DNA from: Paramecium sonneborni
Lineage: Eukaryota > Ciliophora > Oligohymenophorea > Peniculida > Parameciidae
Direction: 5' to 3'
Assembly: GCA_905182985.1 (NCBI GenBank)
Contig: CAJJDN010000025.1
Coordinates: 202,360-266,359 of the forward strand
Length of the DNA stretch: 64,000 nt
Shown here: one piece after another, positions 1 through 11,884 of the stretch
Numbering within the stretch: position 1 is the first letter of the stretch
How the letters are laid out: each line of letters opens with the position of its first letter
The notes under the pieces: generated by a model
Told to the model about the DNA's origin: nothing
The model's database searches: none
Seen by the model: only the letters and a program-made list of their open reading frames with translations
Translations under genes and position numbers: made by a program

Positions 1-96
1 AATGAGTTCCTAATTTGGTTTACTTGAGTGGTTAACCCAACACCATTGATGATTGTGAGGTTCCCATAATTAATATGTTTCAGTTAAATTTAATAA

Positions 97-667
97 ATGA
101 ACAAAGCTAGACGACACAGTTTCAATGAAGGGGATGGTTTAAAACTAAAGAGACTCAATGTTCTATATCCAAATACTTTTGTTAAACAACATCAGATAGA
201 TAAGATAAGAGAGCATGAAAGAAAAAAGATGGAAAGACTTGCTCTTTAACTTAGAAAGTAATTTACAATAACTTTGAAATAGGAAGAATACTATCTTATC
301 CTCTTGTTAGAAATAATTAGAAGTTAACTTTAGACCTTGTTAACGATAATTGATACTCCATAATCATGAAATTAAAATCTAATCACTATCATCAAGACAT
401 AGTTCTTATGAAGGAATTAAATAAATATTTTAGCGAAAACAATTTGTAGAATCCAAATATAAAATTGATAAATTAATAACAAGTCCTCTGACAAATCCTG
501 AAAAAGAAAATCTATGCAATATTTACAATTTAAGACCTAATAAAGTTATAAATAAATTAATTGATTGTGAGTTTTAGAGAAAGAGTATTATGTAATAATT
601 TAAGATGCTCTCTAAAAATGGGAAATCCAACTCAACTCATTACAGTGTGAAATCTATATTAATATGA
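97..667 (+). CDS. Hypothetical basic protein, 181 aa
   Basis: The frame runs from ATG 97 to TGA 665-667 with one intron at 258-282 (25 nt, GTA...TAG). Removing the intron is required, because the unspliced frame stops shortly after. The product is rich in Lys, Arg, Gln and Ser, with a charged Lys/Glu/Arg stretch near residues 28-48. It has no membrane segment and no motif I recognise. The first 96 nt of the window show no gene I can support. The bZIP gene on the same strand starts about 110 nt downstream. Function unknown. Confidence 0.72.
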
Positions 668-774
668 ACTTTTAAATTTAATTCTCTTATTTCCACGTCA
701 TTACTAATGTTAATAATGTATTATTTTTTCTTTTATTTTTTAAATTATTATTCGGATATTTAGCAAATATATTA

Positions 775-1802
775 ATGAATTTTATTGATTAAGAAGACTA
801 TAATCTTCCATTAGATTATGATGATCTTTTCTTTTAATCCAATTTTTTAGAAAATCTTCCAACACCAGAACTTAGTAAATCAACAGAAAATTTAGAATAA
901 AAATTAAAAGATGAACGAAAATAAAGAATACTTAAAAAAAGAATTGAAAAAAAATAAAAAATTAAGACGGATGTTGTATAAACTTTGTCTAAAGAAGAAT
1001 TAAGAAAATTAAGAAATAGAAATTCAGCTCAATTATCAAGAGATAAGAAAAAAATCATATTTGATAATCTAATTTAAGAAAATAAAAAGTTTTCAGAAAT
1101 ATTAAAGAAAAAAGATGAGTAAATTGAATTATTACAAGAAGAAAATAAACACTTAAGATTAAGAATTGAATATTTAGAGGAAATGAAGTAAATTATTATC
1201 TAAATATTATTAGATAACATTATAAAAGTGATAATACTGTATCTGAAGAAGGAGAATAAATATATAGAGCTAATATAATCACAAAATCAAAGATGATGAA
1301 TTATGGATTGATTTCTCTTTTAGCTATAACTTGTATATTGTCAGTAATGACGAATGATTTCGAATACAACCCTAAACCTATTTCATTATCATAATTATCA
1401 AATTAGAGGTATGATTTTTTGGCTCCAAAATATTCATAAAGAAATCAAACTTCCTTATTTAGTGATGAATCTAATTCATTTTCAATTCCCTCTCAATCAT
1501 TTTAAAATTAGACATTATTTTATAATTGCACAGGTAAAGAAAAGGAGTGCTAAAACTTTTTAAATATAATAAAAGCAGAAAATGCTAATAATATTTATTT
1601 TGTAAATGATGAAACTGATCATCTGCCAGCTAATCATGATCACAACTTTGAAATGGGAGAAGATGTTTATTTAATGAAAATTAAATAAGATGATGAAGAT
1701 AACTTTCTAATATTTCGAGCAAGATGTCAAATAACAGAGAATAACTCACTAGCGCTTTAAAGAAATACATACGAAGCATATAACAACAGTTAAAAGTATT
1801 GA
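775..1802 (+). CDS. Membrane-anchored bZIP transcription factor, 333 aa
   Basis: The basic region near residues 78-95 contains NRNSAQLSR, the N-x7-R signature of bZIP DNA-binding helices. It is followed by a Leu/Ile heptad zipper to about residue 140. Near residues 166-186 lies a hydrophobic helix, GLISLLAITCILSVM. The C-terminal part contains N-x-T sequons (NQT, NCT), as expected of a lumenal domain. One intron at 1188-1213 (26 nt). The order bZIP, single TM, lumenal tail is that of ATF6/CREB3-type stress factors, which are released by intramembrane proteolysis. The family is clear from sequence; ER tethering and stress signalling are inferred. The N-terminal 60 residues are acidic and may be activating. 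Confidence 0.85.
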
Positions 1803-2352
1803 TTTACTCTTCTTATTATATATTTAATATTATTATTCTCACATTCTATTAATATAAATAATTAAAATCAATAAATAGAGTATGGAAGCTTAATAGATCA
1901 TAATAAACATCTAATAAATTTTAAACCTTCAAAACATAAACTTAAAATTTAATTTATAAAAATAAGTGGATTGAATATATACTTCTAAAATAAAATACTA
2001 ATCATAGATCTAGATTTCTTTTTTGAGACAAAATTAAATTAACAGAATGATGAAATTGCTTGAATAGCAGAAATAAAATATTTTGTTTTCAAAGATTGTA
2101 GTAGACCTTCGAAAAATAATATTTCGCTGTCATATATATCTTTAGATAGTTAGAAATCCAAAAATTGCATTTTTGATATCATTTTAATTCATATATAAAT
2201 ACTTCTTTTAGATAACAATATTGAATTCTTGTAATCTTATTATATATCATGGATATTTTATATTATTATGGATAAGAATTCATTTATCTAATTGTGTCTT
2301 TTTGTACATTTTCAAAAATAAAAAAAATAAATATAATTTATCTGTTAATAAA
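1803..2352. other. Intergenic, AT-rich
   Basis: About 550 nt between two same-strand genes. It holds only short frames of low complexity. It should contain the 3' end of the bZIP transcript and the promoter of the next gene, but no site is recognisable. Confidence 0.5.
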
Positions 2353-2967
2353 ATGAAATTACGATCAATAAGCACAATCGATCATCCAAAAGAATTCTTA
2401 TTTCCAATAGAGCCAGATCTTTCAGCATCATTGACTGTGTAGAATTCAAAGATATATCAAATATATTAAAAAAATAAGTAAGCTACTCCAAATAAGCATC
2501 CTTTATAATCTTAATTCAATTTTACTAATACTTCTAGATTAAAAAATACTGCTTAAATATCTCCATTAAGATTATACCCAGAGAAAACAGAACTGCTTAA
2601 TTTATCTTCTTAACGATCTCTAACACCTTCATCTAAACCATAATAAATAAAAGTAAAAGGACTTCCTGAGAAATTCAATGAAATATAATTTAAAAGAACT
2701 TTAAGACATTAAGGTGTAGGTATTGTTTATTGCAGATAAAATTACAATAAAATTAATAATAAAGGTGATGGAACTGGAGAAATCATGCTTGAAGATATTT
2801 AAAATGTAAATTATGTTAAAAAGAGACTAAAAACTTTTGGATTAGAATTAGAAAATGAAGAAATACAACATGGAGTTAAACATATCATATCTGAGAAATT
2901 TGCTAGAATTTTGTAGACTGAAAGAAATAAAACTTCTAGAAATTAACACAATTACTTTAGAGCATGA
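2353..2967 (+). CDS. Hypothetical protein, 204 aa
   Basis: An intronless frame from ATG 2353 to TGA 2965-2967. The N-terminal half is rich in Ser, Pro, Gln and Asn and looks disordered. The C-terminal half is more regular, with a charged stretch (around GDGTGEIMLED) and alternating Glu/Lys, suggesting a short folded or coiled region. The frame is open upstream to about 2221, but the ATG at 2353 is chosen because upstream codons are unlike coding sequence. It converges on the small minus-strand gene ending at 2992, only 24 nt away. No family recognised. Confidence 0.65.
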
Positions 2968-2991
2968 TTTTTATATAAACATATTTTAAGT

Positions 2992-3222
2992 TCATCCTCT
3001 TCTACTAATAGTTCCATATTATGATTTTGCACCAATCTATGATTTGGCTCCGATTTGAGATTTTCCTGCATCTAAAACAGATTTATTTAATATTTCTTCT
3101 TATTATTATTATACTTAAGGTTTAGTTATATCTTATTATTAGATCGGTAATGATGGTTTTAATGGTTTCATTCTAGCTTGAATTAAAAGTTATCTAATTT
3201 CATCATGATCTTAAACTGGCAT
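2992..3222 (-). CDS. Small Gln-rich protein, 76 aa
   Basis: A short intronless minus-strand frame from ATG 3222 to TGA 2992. The C-terminal end carries tandem GAKSQ-type repeats (KSQIGAKSQIGAKSQYG) before a basic tail. The repeat and the codon choice, with in-frame TAA/TAG Gln codons, support real coding. Tail-to-tail with the 2353-2967 gene. Function unknown. An additional upstream exon cannot be excluded. Confidence 0.6.
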
Positions 3223-4140
3223 GGAAAACAACAAACTTAAAGCACTTAAAATTGTTATTGGAATAATATATAAATAAGATCTAAATATAAGATGTGTTGG
3301 ACTACATTCTGATTTAAGATCTACATCAGCCTAATAAATTAAAGCTACAATTATATTCATTTATATAAACCTATTAAACCACTCTAACCAATTATTGTTA
3401 ACATTAATAAAAATCGAAACAAATTTGGAATTGTTACCTTTTTTGTACAAAATAATCCAATATTTAAGGGCAAACCAATTAAACAACATATTAAAGCTAT
3501 AAATATTAATCCAAATTCAATATTAGTAATATCTCTAGAACACAATTATTATTAAGAATTTGCTGTCAATATTAAATATATTGCAAAAAGTGAATTTGGC
3601 AAATTAGTTATTCTGAATGCAAATAAAATTGGAGAAAATAATGTAAATAAAACCTATAGATCATTTTTTCAGTATTACTTCTAAATGAGTTTTAAAATGA
3701 AAAAAGAGTATTAATTTTTATGATAAGATAACACCTTCACATTCATTTGGTTATGTTGTTACATCTAAATATGTTTAACCAGCCATAATTCCACTCCAAC
3801 AGATATTAATTGCATACATTACAAAAAACTCAAGTCTTATTAATTAACTACACATTTTACCTTGCAAATGGTTCTTTCAACCATATAAATAAAAGTGATA
3901 TTAAATTTAGAATCAATAATACTATGTCACCTTTGTAACTTAAAGATATTAATTTTATTCCCTCATCTTATAAACAATGTTTAATTTACTTGAACAAACT
4001 TAATTTGTTTAACTTATTATAATAGGTAACAAATTAGAAAAAACAGTTAAATAGAATTACATTCTTGCAAACTAAAAGAAAACATTAACTGCTTTTGTTT
4101 TTGGGATGTTTATGTCAGTTTCCATTATTAATATTCAAAA
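3223..4140 (+). pseudogene. Degenerate coding sequence, several frames
   Basis: Protein-like stretches appear on the plus strand in successive different frames. Examples are FGIVTFFVQNNPIFKGKPI near 3430-3490, YDKITPSHSFGYVV near 3725-3770 and an FxPSSYKQ-like run near 3950. The frame changes cannot be bridged by normal GTA...TAG introns; one would need a GTT donor. TGA interrupts each segment. The simplest reading is a decayed gene copy, as is common after Paramecium genome duplications. A resemblance to adaptin appendage domains was considered but is too weak to name. Confidence 0.35.
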
Positions 4141-4182
4141 ATTTTATAATTTATTTATTTAATAATTAACAACTAAAAATTA

Positions 4183-5258
4183 TCATTATGTTTGCAATGA
4201 TAACTAAATAATTCTTTCAAATAACTCCTTACTAATTTCCATTTAGGATCCAATAATTGCAAGGTTGTATAGTACATATTTTCTATATTTGGTCACAATC
4301 TATTGATTATAGTCATACTATTATTATCTATAAGTATAAAGTAATGAAATCAATGAAAATATTCCGCAATCAAAACTATAAATCTTAATAATTAAACATA
4401 CCCATTTTCCTATTTATTATAATAAGTCTATATTTTAAACTCTTAAAATTGTTTTACACCTATATATTTTAGTATCTCAAAGACTGCTTTTTTAATGTTT
4501 TCATCAACTTTTGGTTAAGAAGAATCAAAATAAAATATCAAATTTTCATTTAGACTGACAACTAAACTTATCCAATGATAATTTTATAAATTGATAGGAA
4601 AGTATAGATAGTCTTATGACTTCAATTCATTAATATCTTTGAGTTCATTTTATGTAGCCATTTATGTAAGCAAATTTTCTAATTTATTCACATTATATTT
4701 CTCATTATTTTTTAACTATTTATTTTAGACAAGAGTGATATTTGTAATTTAAAAGGTCCATTCTTTATTATTGCTTATTAATTTTTATTCACTAATATTT
4801 TATTATTATGTTTATTATTATTATGATTATTCTTATTATTGATATATACTTTTGTTCTAAAATTCATCTTACAAATTTTGATTTTTAGTATTCTTCTTTT
4901 CATCAAAATCTTATTTATTACCTAATAATTAACTATCTAAAATCTTGTTATCAATTTATTAGGTAGATGTCTCTATATATTCAGCAAAAAAATAACATTG
5001 AGCAACTGCAATCTAAGATCAAATTTTTATTACTTTAACGTTTTTGTAAGTTTATCTAAATAAGTTAGAATAGAATAACAAATGCGAACTTGTTAAAAAT
5101 TAATTTGTCAAAATTTCTGATAAAAATTTAAAATCAACAGTGACACCATATAAACTATTTCTTTCATTTATCATACTAATTTTTCTATAATTATTAGGTG
5201 AAACATAAAGTATTTTATGTGTTTCTTGTAATTCTTCTAATCTATTAAGTGTGAGCAT
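4183..5258 (-). CDS. Ulp1/SENP-type C48 cysteine protease, 342 aa
   Basis: The C-terminal domain has the Ulp1 catalytic set: His221 in YHWISL, Asp238 in FYFDSS, and Cys282 in NGFDCGIF. The NGFDCG motif is rebuilt only after removing the intron at 4376-4401 (26 nt). A second intron lies at 5013-5033 (21 nt). A Gln/Asn-rich linker occupies residues about 105-155. The family removes SUMO or related ubiquitin-like modifiers from target proteins. Catalytic residues look intact, so it is probably active. The neighbour at 5296 is divergent, 37 nt away. Which modifier it cleaves cannot be told. Confidence 0.85.
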
Positions 5259-5295
5259 TGAATAATAACAATATAAATTATTATAATTAATTACT

Positions 5296-6970
5296 ATGAG
5301 TAAAGCATTGCAATATAATACTATATCTAAAGGAGATTATCTAACATAAAAAAGCATACCAAATTCAGCTCCAATGTTAAGACCTTAATCAGAGATGGTA
5401 AAATAATCTTAAGTTTCACCTCCAGTTCAAGCTCCTACAGATGTTATAGCAAGTCAACCAATATACAAAGAGAAATAAGAAAAACCATAAAAAGATAATC
5501 CATTTGAAAGAAATGTTTTTCCTTAGAGTGAAATCCCATAATCAATTGCACCTATAAAAAGTACAATAATAAATACTTAATAACCAATTCCAAATTAATC
5601 TAATATTTAACAATAGTAATAACAATCTAATGTATCAAATTAAAATTAAATTCAAATTCTATAATAATTAAAAGGTTTACAATTAGAAAACTAAGAATTG
5701 AGAGCATAATTAATAAATTAAACAAGAGAAATTATGAATGCTGGTGCATTAAAAAATGAAAATGCCGCTCTTAGAGAGAGAGCTGATGAATTAAAAGTTA
5801 TTGCAGATCATGTAAGAGAAGCTGATTCTCAAAATTAAGTTATGAAACGATAAGTGACAGAATTATAAACTTAATTAAATTAACTTAAAGCATAAAATGG
5901 GGAATTATAAAAAGTTGCTGATGAAGTTGAATAAGTCAGAAAAGAAATAGCTACTTATAAAGCCTTTGAAATGCAATATAAAGAATTATTAAGATAAACT
6001 TTACAATTAAAATCAGATCATGATGCACTAAATAAATAATTTAATAAACTTTTGAGTGTTTAAGATGAAAATAAAAGAGTAAGTTAGTAATATGATTAAT
6101 AAGTATTAGAAAATGAATAACTTACAAAATAACTAGCTTAATAAGAAAAAGATAATTAATTATTACTTAATGATAACATAAGTATGAAATAATTATTAGA
6201 TTAATTAAATTTTGATCATAAAAGTTTAAGGTCTTAATTTGCTAAATTATAATAATAATAATAATTATAATATGAAGAAAATTCAAAGTTAAAAGATAAG
6301 ATTTCTTAATTAGAATTAGAAATAGTTTAATTAAGATCTAGAAATGATGGATTATAGAAATTTGTTACTGCAGTTGATACAAGGGAATAGGAAATAGGAA
6401 CACTTAAATATCATTTAGGTATGTGTGAAAATAATATGAAAATTGTTTAATAAAATTATGATGCTTCACTTAAGAAGCTCGAATTGTAAAGAAAAGATAT
6501 TGAATAATTAATTACCGATAACAATTTGTTGAAAGGTTAGTTAGAACATTTAACTTTATAAAATAGATAATTAAATGAATGTAATATTTATGTTTATAAA
6601 AATAGTATAATGGAAAAATAAAGAATAAGATCATCAAACTAAATAATTGAATGAAGAAATTAAAAGATTGAATAGTCTAATGTTAGTAAAAAATAGTGAG
6701 TGCAACTAATATAAAAATGATGCTTAAAGATTTCACTCTTAATTGATGAATTTGTAGAATACAGAAAATTTGAATAAAAGAATGAATGAATAAATATAAT
6801 AAATGGATAAAGATATATAGTTTTTAAGAAAGATGAATTAAGATTAATAAATGCAAATAAAACAATTAGAAGAATTCAGATACAATACCATCTATAATAT
6901 AAAACAATAAGATTTTAGTAATATAAATAAAGATCATGAAAAGTAATATTTTAAGTAAAATCCTTATTGA
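5296..6970 (+). CDS. Long coiled-coil protein, 549 aa
   Basis: One intron at 6581-6605 (25 nt) interrupts a frame of 549 codons. Residues about 1-110 are Pro/Ser/Gln-rich and probably disordered. From about residue 115 to the end the sequence is nearly continuous heptad coiled coil rich in Leu, Gln, Glu, Lys and Asn. No globular domain is visible. Such proteins in ciliates are usually cytoskeletal, basal-body or cortical, but this is inference only. Shares a short divergent promoter with the Ulp1-type protease. Confidence 0.8.
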
Positions 6971-7032
6971 TATATATTTGTTTAATGATAATATATAAAT
7001 TATTTATAATAAAACAATTAAATGTATATGTT

Positions 7033-8576
7033 TCATAATTCATATAATCCTGTAAACAAAGAGGGATTGATAACAGGTAATTCTTAATTACTTTGATTGA
7101 TTAAATCTGTATTAGTTTATTAGGATTGTTTAATATTTTTGGAGGCAACAAATGGATCATCAAGAATTTGATCATAAAATTATCCCTAGTAAAATACAGA
7201 TAATTCATTTCTATAATAGCAGAGTATTGCTGCTAAAATTGAACTTGGAAATACTGTAAATAATAAACTAAAATAAATTGTAAAATAATCGTATACCTAG
7301 TAATTTAATATTTACTATTAACAAAAGTCATTGCTAACCAACAAATTAATCCTAAAAATAAACCCAAAAAATAAATTATAAAATAAACATATGATTATGA
7401 TGCTTTTGCATATCTTATTGTATATGCTATCATTAAACCAGGAAGAAAAAGAGTATTAATTTCAATAAATGCACATTTTCTTGTTGGAATATAATTAAAC
7501 ATTGGAGCTTATAGAGTGAAAAATTAAGTAAGATTTAGAATAACGGATACTTTATTTCCATAATCCCATCTTACATAAACTCCATAATTTAGAAAACATT
7601 AAAATAAAAGAAATGGGACATAGATTGTTATACAATCCTTAAATGATTTTACCTTAAAGAGTTTAAAAAAGGTTCCCAAATTAAGAACAAATATTACATC
7701 ATTTACAACCCAGCTAAAGCCAAATACAAAAAATGTGATTATTGGGATACTACCTAAAATCCATCCTAATACATAAAATAGAGTATCTTTCATATGATTC
7801 CAGTAATGAATTTTTAAAAAGCAACATGTATCAATTAAAAAAAATATGTTAGACAAATAGGATATGCAAGCCAAAATGTAAACTTCTACATTCAAATCGA
7901 TATAATTGAATCCTACTAAGGCAAATAGTATAAAGATGAAAATTATAAAATACCAGTAATTGATTAAAATTCCTTAAAACTTTTTATTTGCTTTCTATAA
8001 CGATGCTATTTGACCAAATCTGGATGTTAGAAACACAAATAAAACGCCTGAGATTACTATTATCAAATAGCTGAAATCAAATCTTAACTGTTGTTGATTT
8101 AAAGTACTTCTTTGGTTCATATTGATTGTTACATATACTCTCATAGTATATTTTTATCGATTCATCATTTATAGATAAATTTATTCTAATTAGACCCCAG
8201 TAATTGTAATTCTCAAGATCAACAGGACATTCATGAGTAATATATATTACTTATCGGTTGGACAGATTTTCATTTATAATTCCACCTAATCGATAATTCA
8301 ATGAATTTTACTTTAATTTAAAATAAAGTCATTATCTATAATGTTTTCGATTGAATACTAAACAGTAAACTATTAATCTGCACTTATCACTAATTCTTGA
8401 ATAAAAAGGTTTTTTGACAATTCATTATCACGATATACCTATTATAATTTAGGAACTCCACAACTATTGGTATCATAATCTCCTAATTCAAAATTTGGAT
8501 TTTGATATTTGTCTTTATAGATTATGTAATTTTAAGTTAAAGTGTTAAGTGTAATCATCAATCCACTCAAAATCAT
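7033..8576 (-). CDS. SPP/SPPL-family intramembrane protease homolog, catalytically altered, ~487 aa
   Basis: The C-terminal two thirds form about nine hydrophobic helices that follow signal peptide peptidase block by block. The match includes WVVNDVIFVLNLGTFFKLF and LPGLMIAYTIRYAKAS, which correspond to the SPP region after GLGD. The residues that should be the catalytic aspartates are changed: no Asp in the YD helix (FLLFQCFLNYG), and GLGD is replaced by FIEIN. PAL is also lost (ITS). The N-terminal ~155 residues after a short hydrophobic start resemble the lumenal domain position of SPPL2. Introns: 7268-7296, 8286-8311 and a less typical GTA...AAG one at 8083-8107, which is needed to join the two halves. 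If that join is wrong, the membrane part alone starts at 8120. Confidence 0.7.
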
Positions 8577-8756
8577 TAAATAATTATAATATTAATAAAT
8601 ATGCTGATTGCCGATTTAATAATTGATTTAAAACAATGAATTACTATATAGATTGGTATTGATATCTTTTATGTATATTAAGATTCCTTTTCCCAAATCA
8701 ATAATTGAAATCTAATTTTTTTATGTGATAATAATATTAATTTTTTTGAATTTCAA

Positions 8757-9633
8757 ATGTCAGGTATCACTAAATATCTATAATAGAGGAATCATAATAT
8801 TCTGAACATCCAGGCGGTTGGGTTGAATGGTTTTGTCAATTACCATAAAACTAATATTTGACTGAAGTGGACTCTGAATTTATACAAGATCCAAATAATT
8901 ATGGCCACCTCATTAAATAATTCAATCTCTTTTAATAAGCTTTATAAATGATATTGTCATCAGAATAACCAGATACCTTAGATTTAGAAAACGAGAAGTA
9001 TTTTATTTAAATACAATCATAGATTCCTTGAATTATATACAGAAGCCAGTGATATATATGGATTATTACATTAAGCTTTCATTTAAACACCAAAAGGTTT
9101 AGCAGTAATGAGAGAAAGGTTTTTAAATGGTAGATTTGGTCATTGTCCAAGAGTCCTTTGTGAAAAACAAAATACCATTCCTATTGGTTTAAGTGAAAGT
9201 CTTAAAACTAGCAGAATTAAAGTATTTTGTCCAAGATGTAAAGAAGCATATGCACCACGTAAAAGTTAAGCTGACTTTGATGGAGCATATTTTGGTCGCA
9301 GTTTCCCTATGTTGCTCTTATTGGTATTAATATTAATATTATCATCAGACATATCCAGATATTCATCCTAAATATACTATTTAATTAGGCACTGAATTAT
9401 TTACACCTTTCTAACCAACTCTTTATGGATTCAAAGTAAGAGATGAAAGATAGATCTAATAATCTTCTACATAGTTACAATCATTATAATAAACTTAGTA
9501 ATAATAATAAATTATTACTGAACAAACCAATGGAATTATTGAAAAAGAAAATCATCATCAATAAGAAAAATAAAATGCTGAATAAGAATCTAAACAATCA
9601 AAAAAGAAAAAGAAAAATAAAAATAATAAATGA
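8757..9633 (+). CDS. CSNK2B: Casein kinase 2 regulatory (beta) subunit, copy 1, 267 aa
   Basis: The CK2-beta core is clear: WVEWFCQLP, GRFGHCPRVLC and KVFCPRCKEAY, which supply the four zinc-binding cysteines of the dimer interface. An FGRSFP block and YGFKVRDER follow, then a Gln-rich and lysine-rich tail. Introns at 8764-8786, 8998-9022 and 9324-9348 are all needed to keep the frame. CK2-beta dimerises, holds two catalytic subunits and steers substrate choice. A second copy is at 21887-22807. The basic tail may act in nuclear localisation (inference). Confidence 0.95.
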
Positions 9634-10190
9634 ATTTATGAATTTATTTCATTATAGATATTAATATTTTGACATTTTCTTTATTATAGAAACAATTTAT
9701 TCTGTATTTTATATTCATTTACTTTTAAAACAAATAAATTAATACAATTTATTTTACAAGAAATAAAATGCCTCAAAAGCTCCCAAATATTAATTAAATA
9801 TTAATATAAAAAAATTATATAAATTTTAAATAATTAAAATACTTTTTATTCATAAATTTGAGAATAACACTGGATGAAAATAATATCTTAAGATAAAATC
9901 ATTCAAAGAATTAAAATTAAAAAATTTTTATTTTGATAATTTTTAATTTATAATTATTTAAACTTAATTTTCTTATTTCGGTGCAATATAAATAAATTAT
10001 TACCAAAAATCACTTAATAAATGATCATATCTTTTTAAGAATATTTGAGTAATTTTTTATTAATAAATTTGTTTTATTAAAACTAGATAAGAAAAAAAAA
10101 AATTATTATAATTTGATATTAATTTAAAAGTTAAAAAATAAAAGGAAAAATTTGTTATAATTTCGAAATAATGATTGATACATATAATTA
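9634..10190. other. Intergenic between convergent genes
   Basis: About 557 nt of very AT-rich DNA between the 3' ends of CK2-beta and homogentisate dioxygenase. Only homopolymer-rich, low-complexity sequence; no frame on either strand looks coding. Confidence 0.5.
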
Positions 10191-11652
10191 TCAAGGTTTA
10201 TCTCCTAATTTGTTATGAGCCAATTTATCCCAACACTTAAATAAATAGATATGAATAAATTACATGGAAATAGTCATGATCAAGGTTAACTTAATCATCC
10301 ATAACGAATGAGCAAGTCTTAAACATATATGAACTTTCAAACATGAATGCCAAATTTTCATAAGGATATCTAATTGGCTATACAATAAAATAGATATTAT
10401 ACTTCTAAATCAATATTTGACCATTTAGTAAATGATTCATGATCAGGTCCATGTCCTTATAAAAGACTATGTAATGAACCATAACCAGGTAAGAAACCTT
10501 CTTCTTTAGCATCATATTGGCCAGCAATATTTCCCATGTATTCACTCATAATATTTCTATGGTAATAAGGTGGTCTAAAAGTATGTTCAGCAACCATCCA
10601 TCTTGGTGGGAATATAGCAAAATCACAAACTGCAACTCTTTGATAAATATATAAATTAATAATACCCTGGTTCATCAGTTTAACATGTTATTACTGTGAA
10701 TATGGATGGATCAGGATGATCAAATGTGACAGTTCCCATAGCATTAAAAAGATCTAAATTATATTTATAAGGATAATAGTTTCCATGCCATCCTACAACA
10801 TCATAAGGAGATCCTTTCTTTGTACATTTATAGAATTTTCCTAGATATTTATTGATAATTTAAAATTCTTCTTCAGTATTTTCATAAAATGCAACAGGAA
10901 CTAAAAAATCTCTTGGGTTTGCTAAACCATTAGCTCCTATAGGTCCCAAATCTGGGATTTTAAAGTGACCTTTAAAGACTTCACATATGTATCCTCTAAT
11001 TGGTTTAGTCATTTCTACACTAAACTTAATTCCACGAGGAATGACACATATTTCCCTTGGTTTCACCGTCAATTTACCCATTTCTGTTATAATTAACATT
11101 TCTCCTTCCCAAGGTACTAATTTTAATATGTTTATATACCTATAAGAAAGTCTCCATCACTATTAAACATACTTGAGTTAGTCATACTCTTATTGGCAGC
11201 ATATAAATAAATGGCAATTCCTTATTTAATAGATGGATCACCTGCTCCACAAACAGTAACTAAACCTTCTGCAAATGTTGTAGGTTTTTCAGGTAATGGT
11301 AATCGTTTCCATCTAATAATTATATAATTGATATTTACCTTAATTGATTAGGAGTGATGGTTAATCCATGATCATTCATAAAATCGTTTTTTACATATTT
11401 TCCAAATTCTGGAGCATCTACAAAAGGACTATGTACAGCACTTGGTCTAATTTTATATAGCCAAGACTTTTGATTACTAGCTCTAGGTAAAGTAAAGGCT
11501 GTTCCTGAAAATTATTCAGCTATCAAATTGTAAGCACATTTTTAAGGACTATTCTATCCTTTTGGAACTGCTCCCTTTAATGCTTCAGTTTCTACATGAT
11601 TACCAAATCCAATGGCATATTCAAGGTTTTCATAATTACGATGTGTATCCAT
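10191..11652 (-). CDS. HGD: Homogentisate 1,2-dioxygenase, 443 aa
   Basis: The product matches homogentisate dioxygenase along its whole length. Landmarks are [11 protein letters not shown] at the N-terminus, [13 protein letters not shown] cupin segments, [28 protein letters not shown], and the iron-site block [16 protein letters not shown] followed by [11 protein letters not shown]. The 443-residue length is that of the family. Five introns: 10236-10263, 10378-10402, 10638-10665, 11117-11139, 11313-11338. The enzyme opens the ring of homogentisate to maleylacetoacetate in tyrosine and phenylalanine breakdown, using Fe(II). The metal-binding region looks intact. Confidence 0.96.
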
Positions 11653-11884
11653 TATAAGATTTTTAATTAAATTTATCAAATAATTACGTATTATCAATTT
11701 GCTTATATTTCAAATGACATACTATTTTTAGTATTTTATATAATTATCCCTCTTATTATTCCATTTTATAACTCTTACTTTCTATTAACAACTTAATTCA
11801 GTTCTTATCTAATTATCTTGCTTCATTATAGTTTTTAAAATATTTAAATACCCAAAAATATATATAAATATAAATTAATTTACT

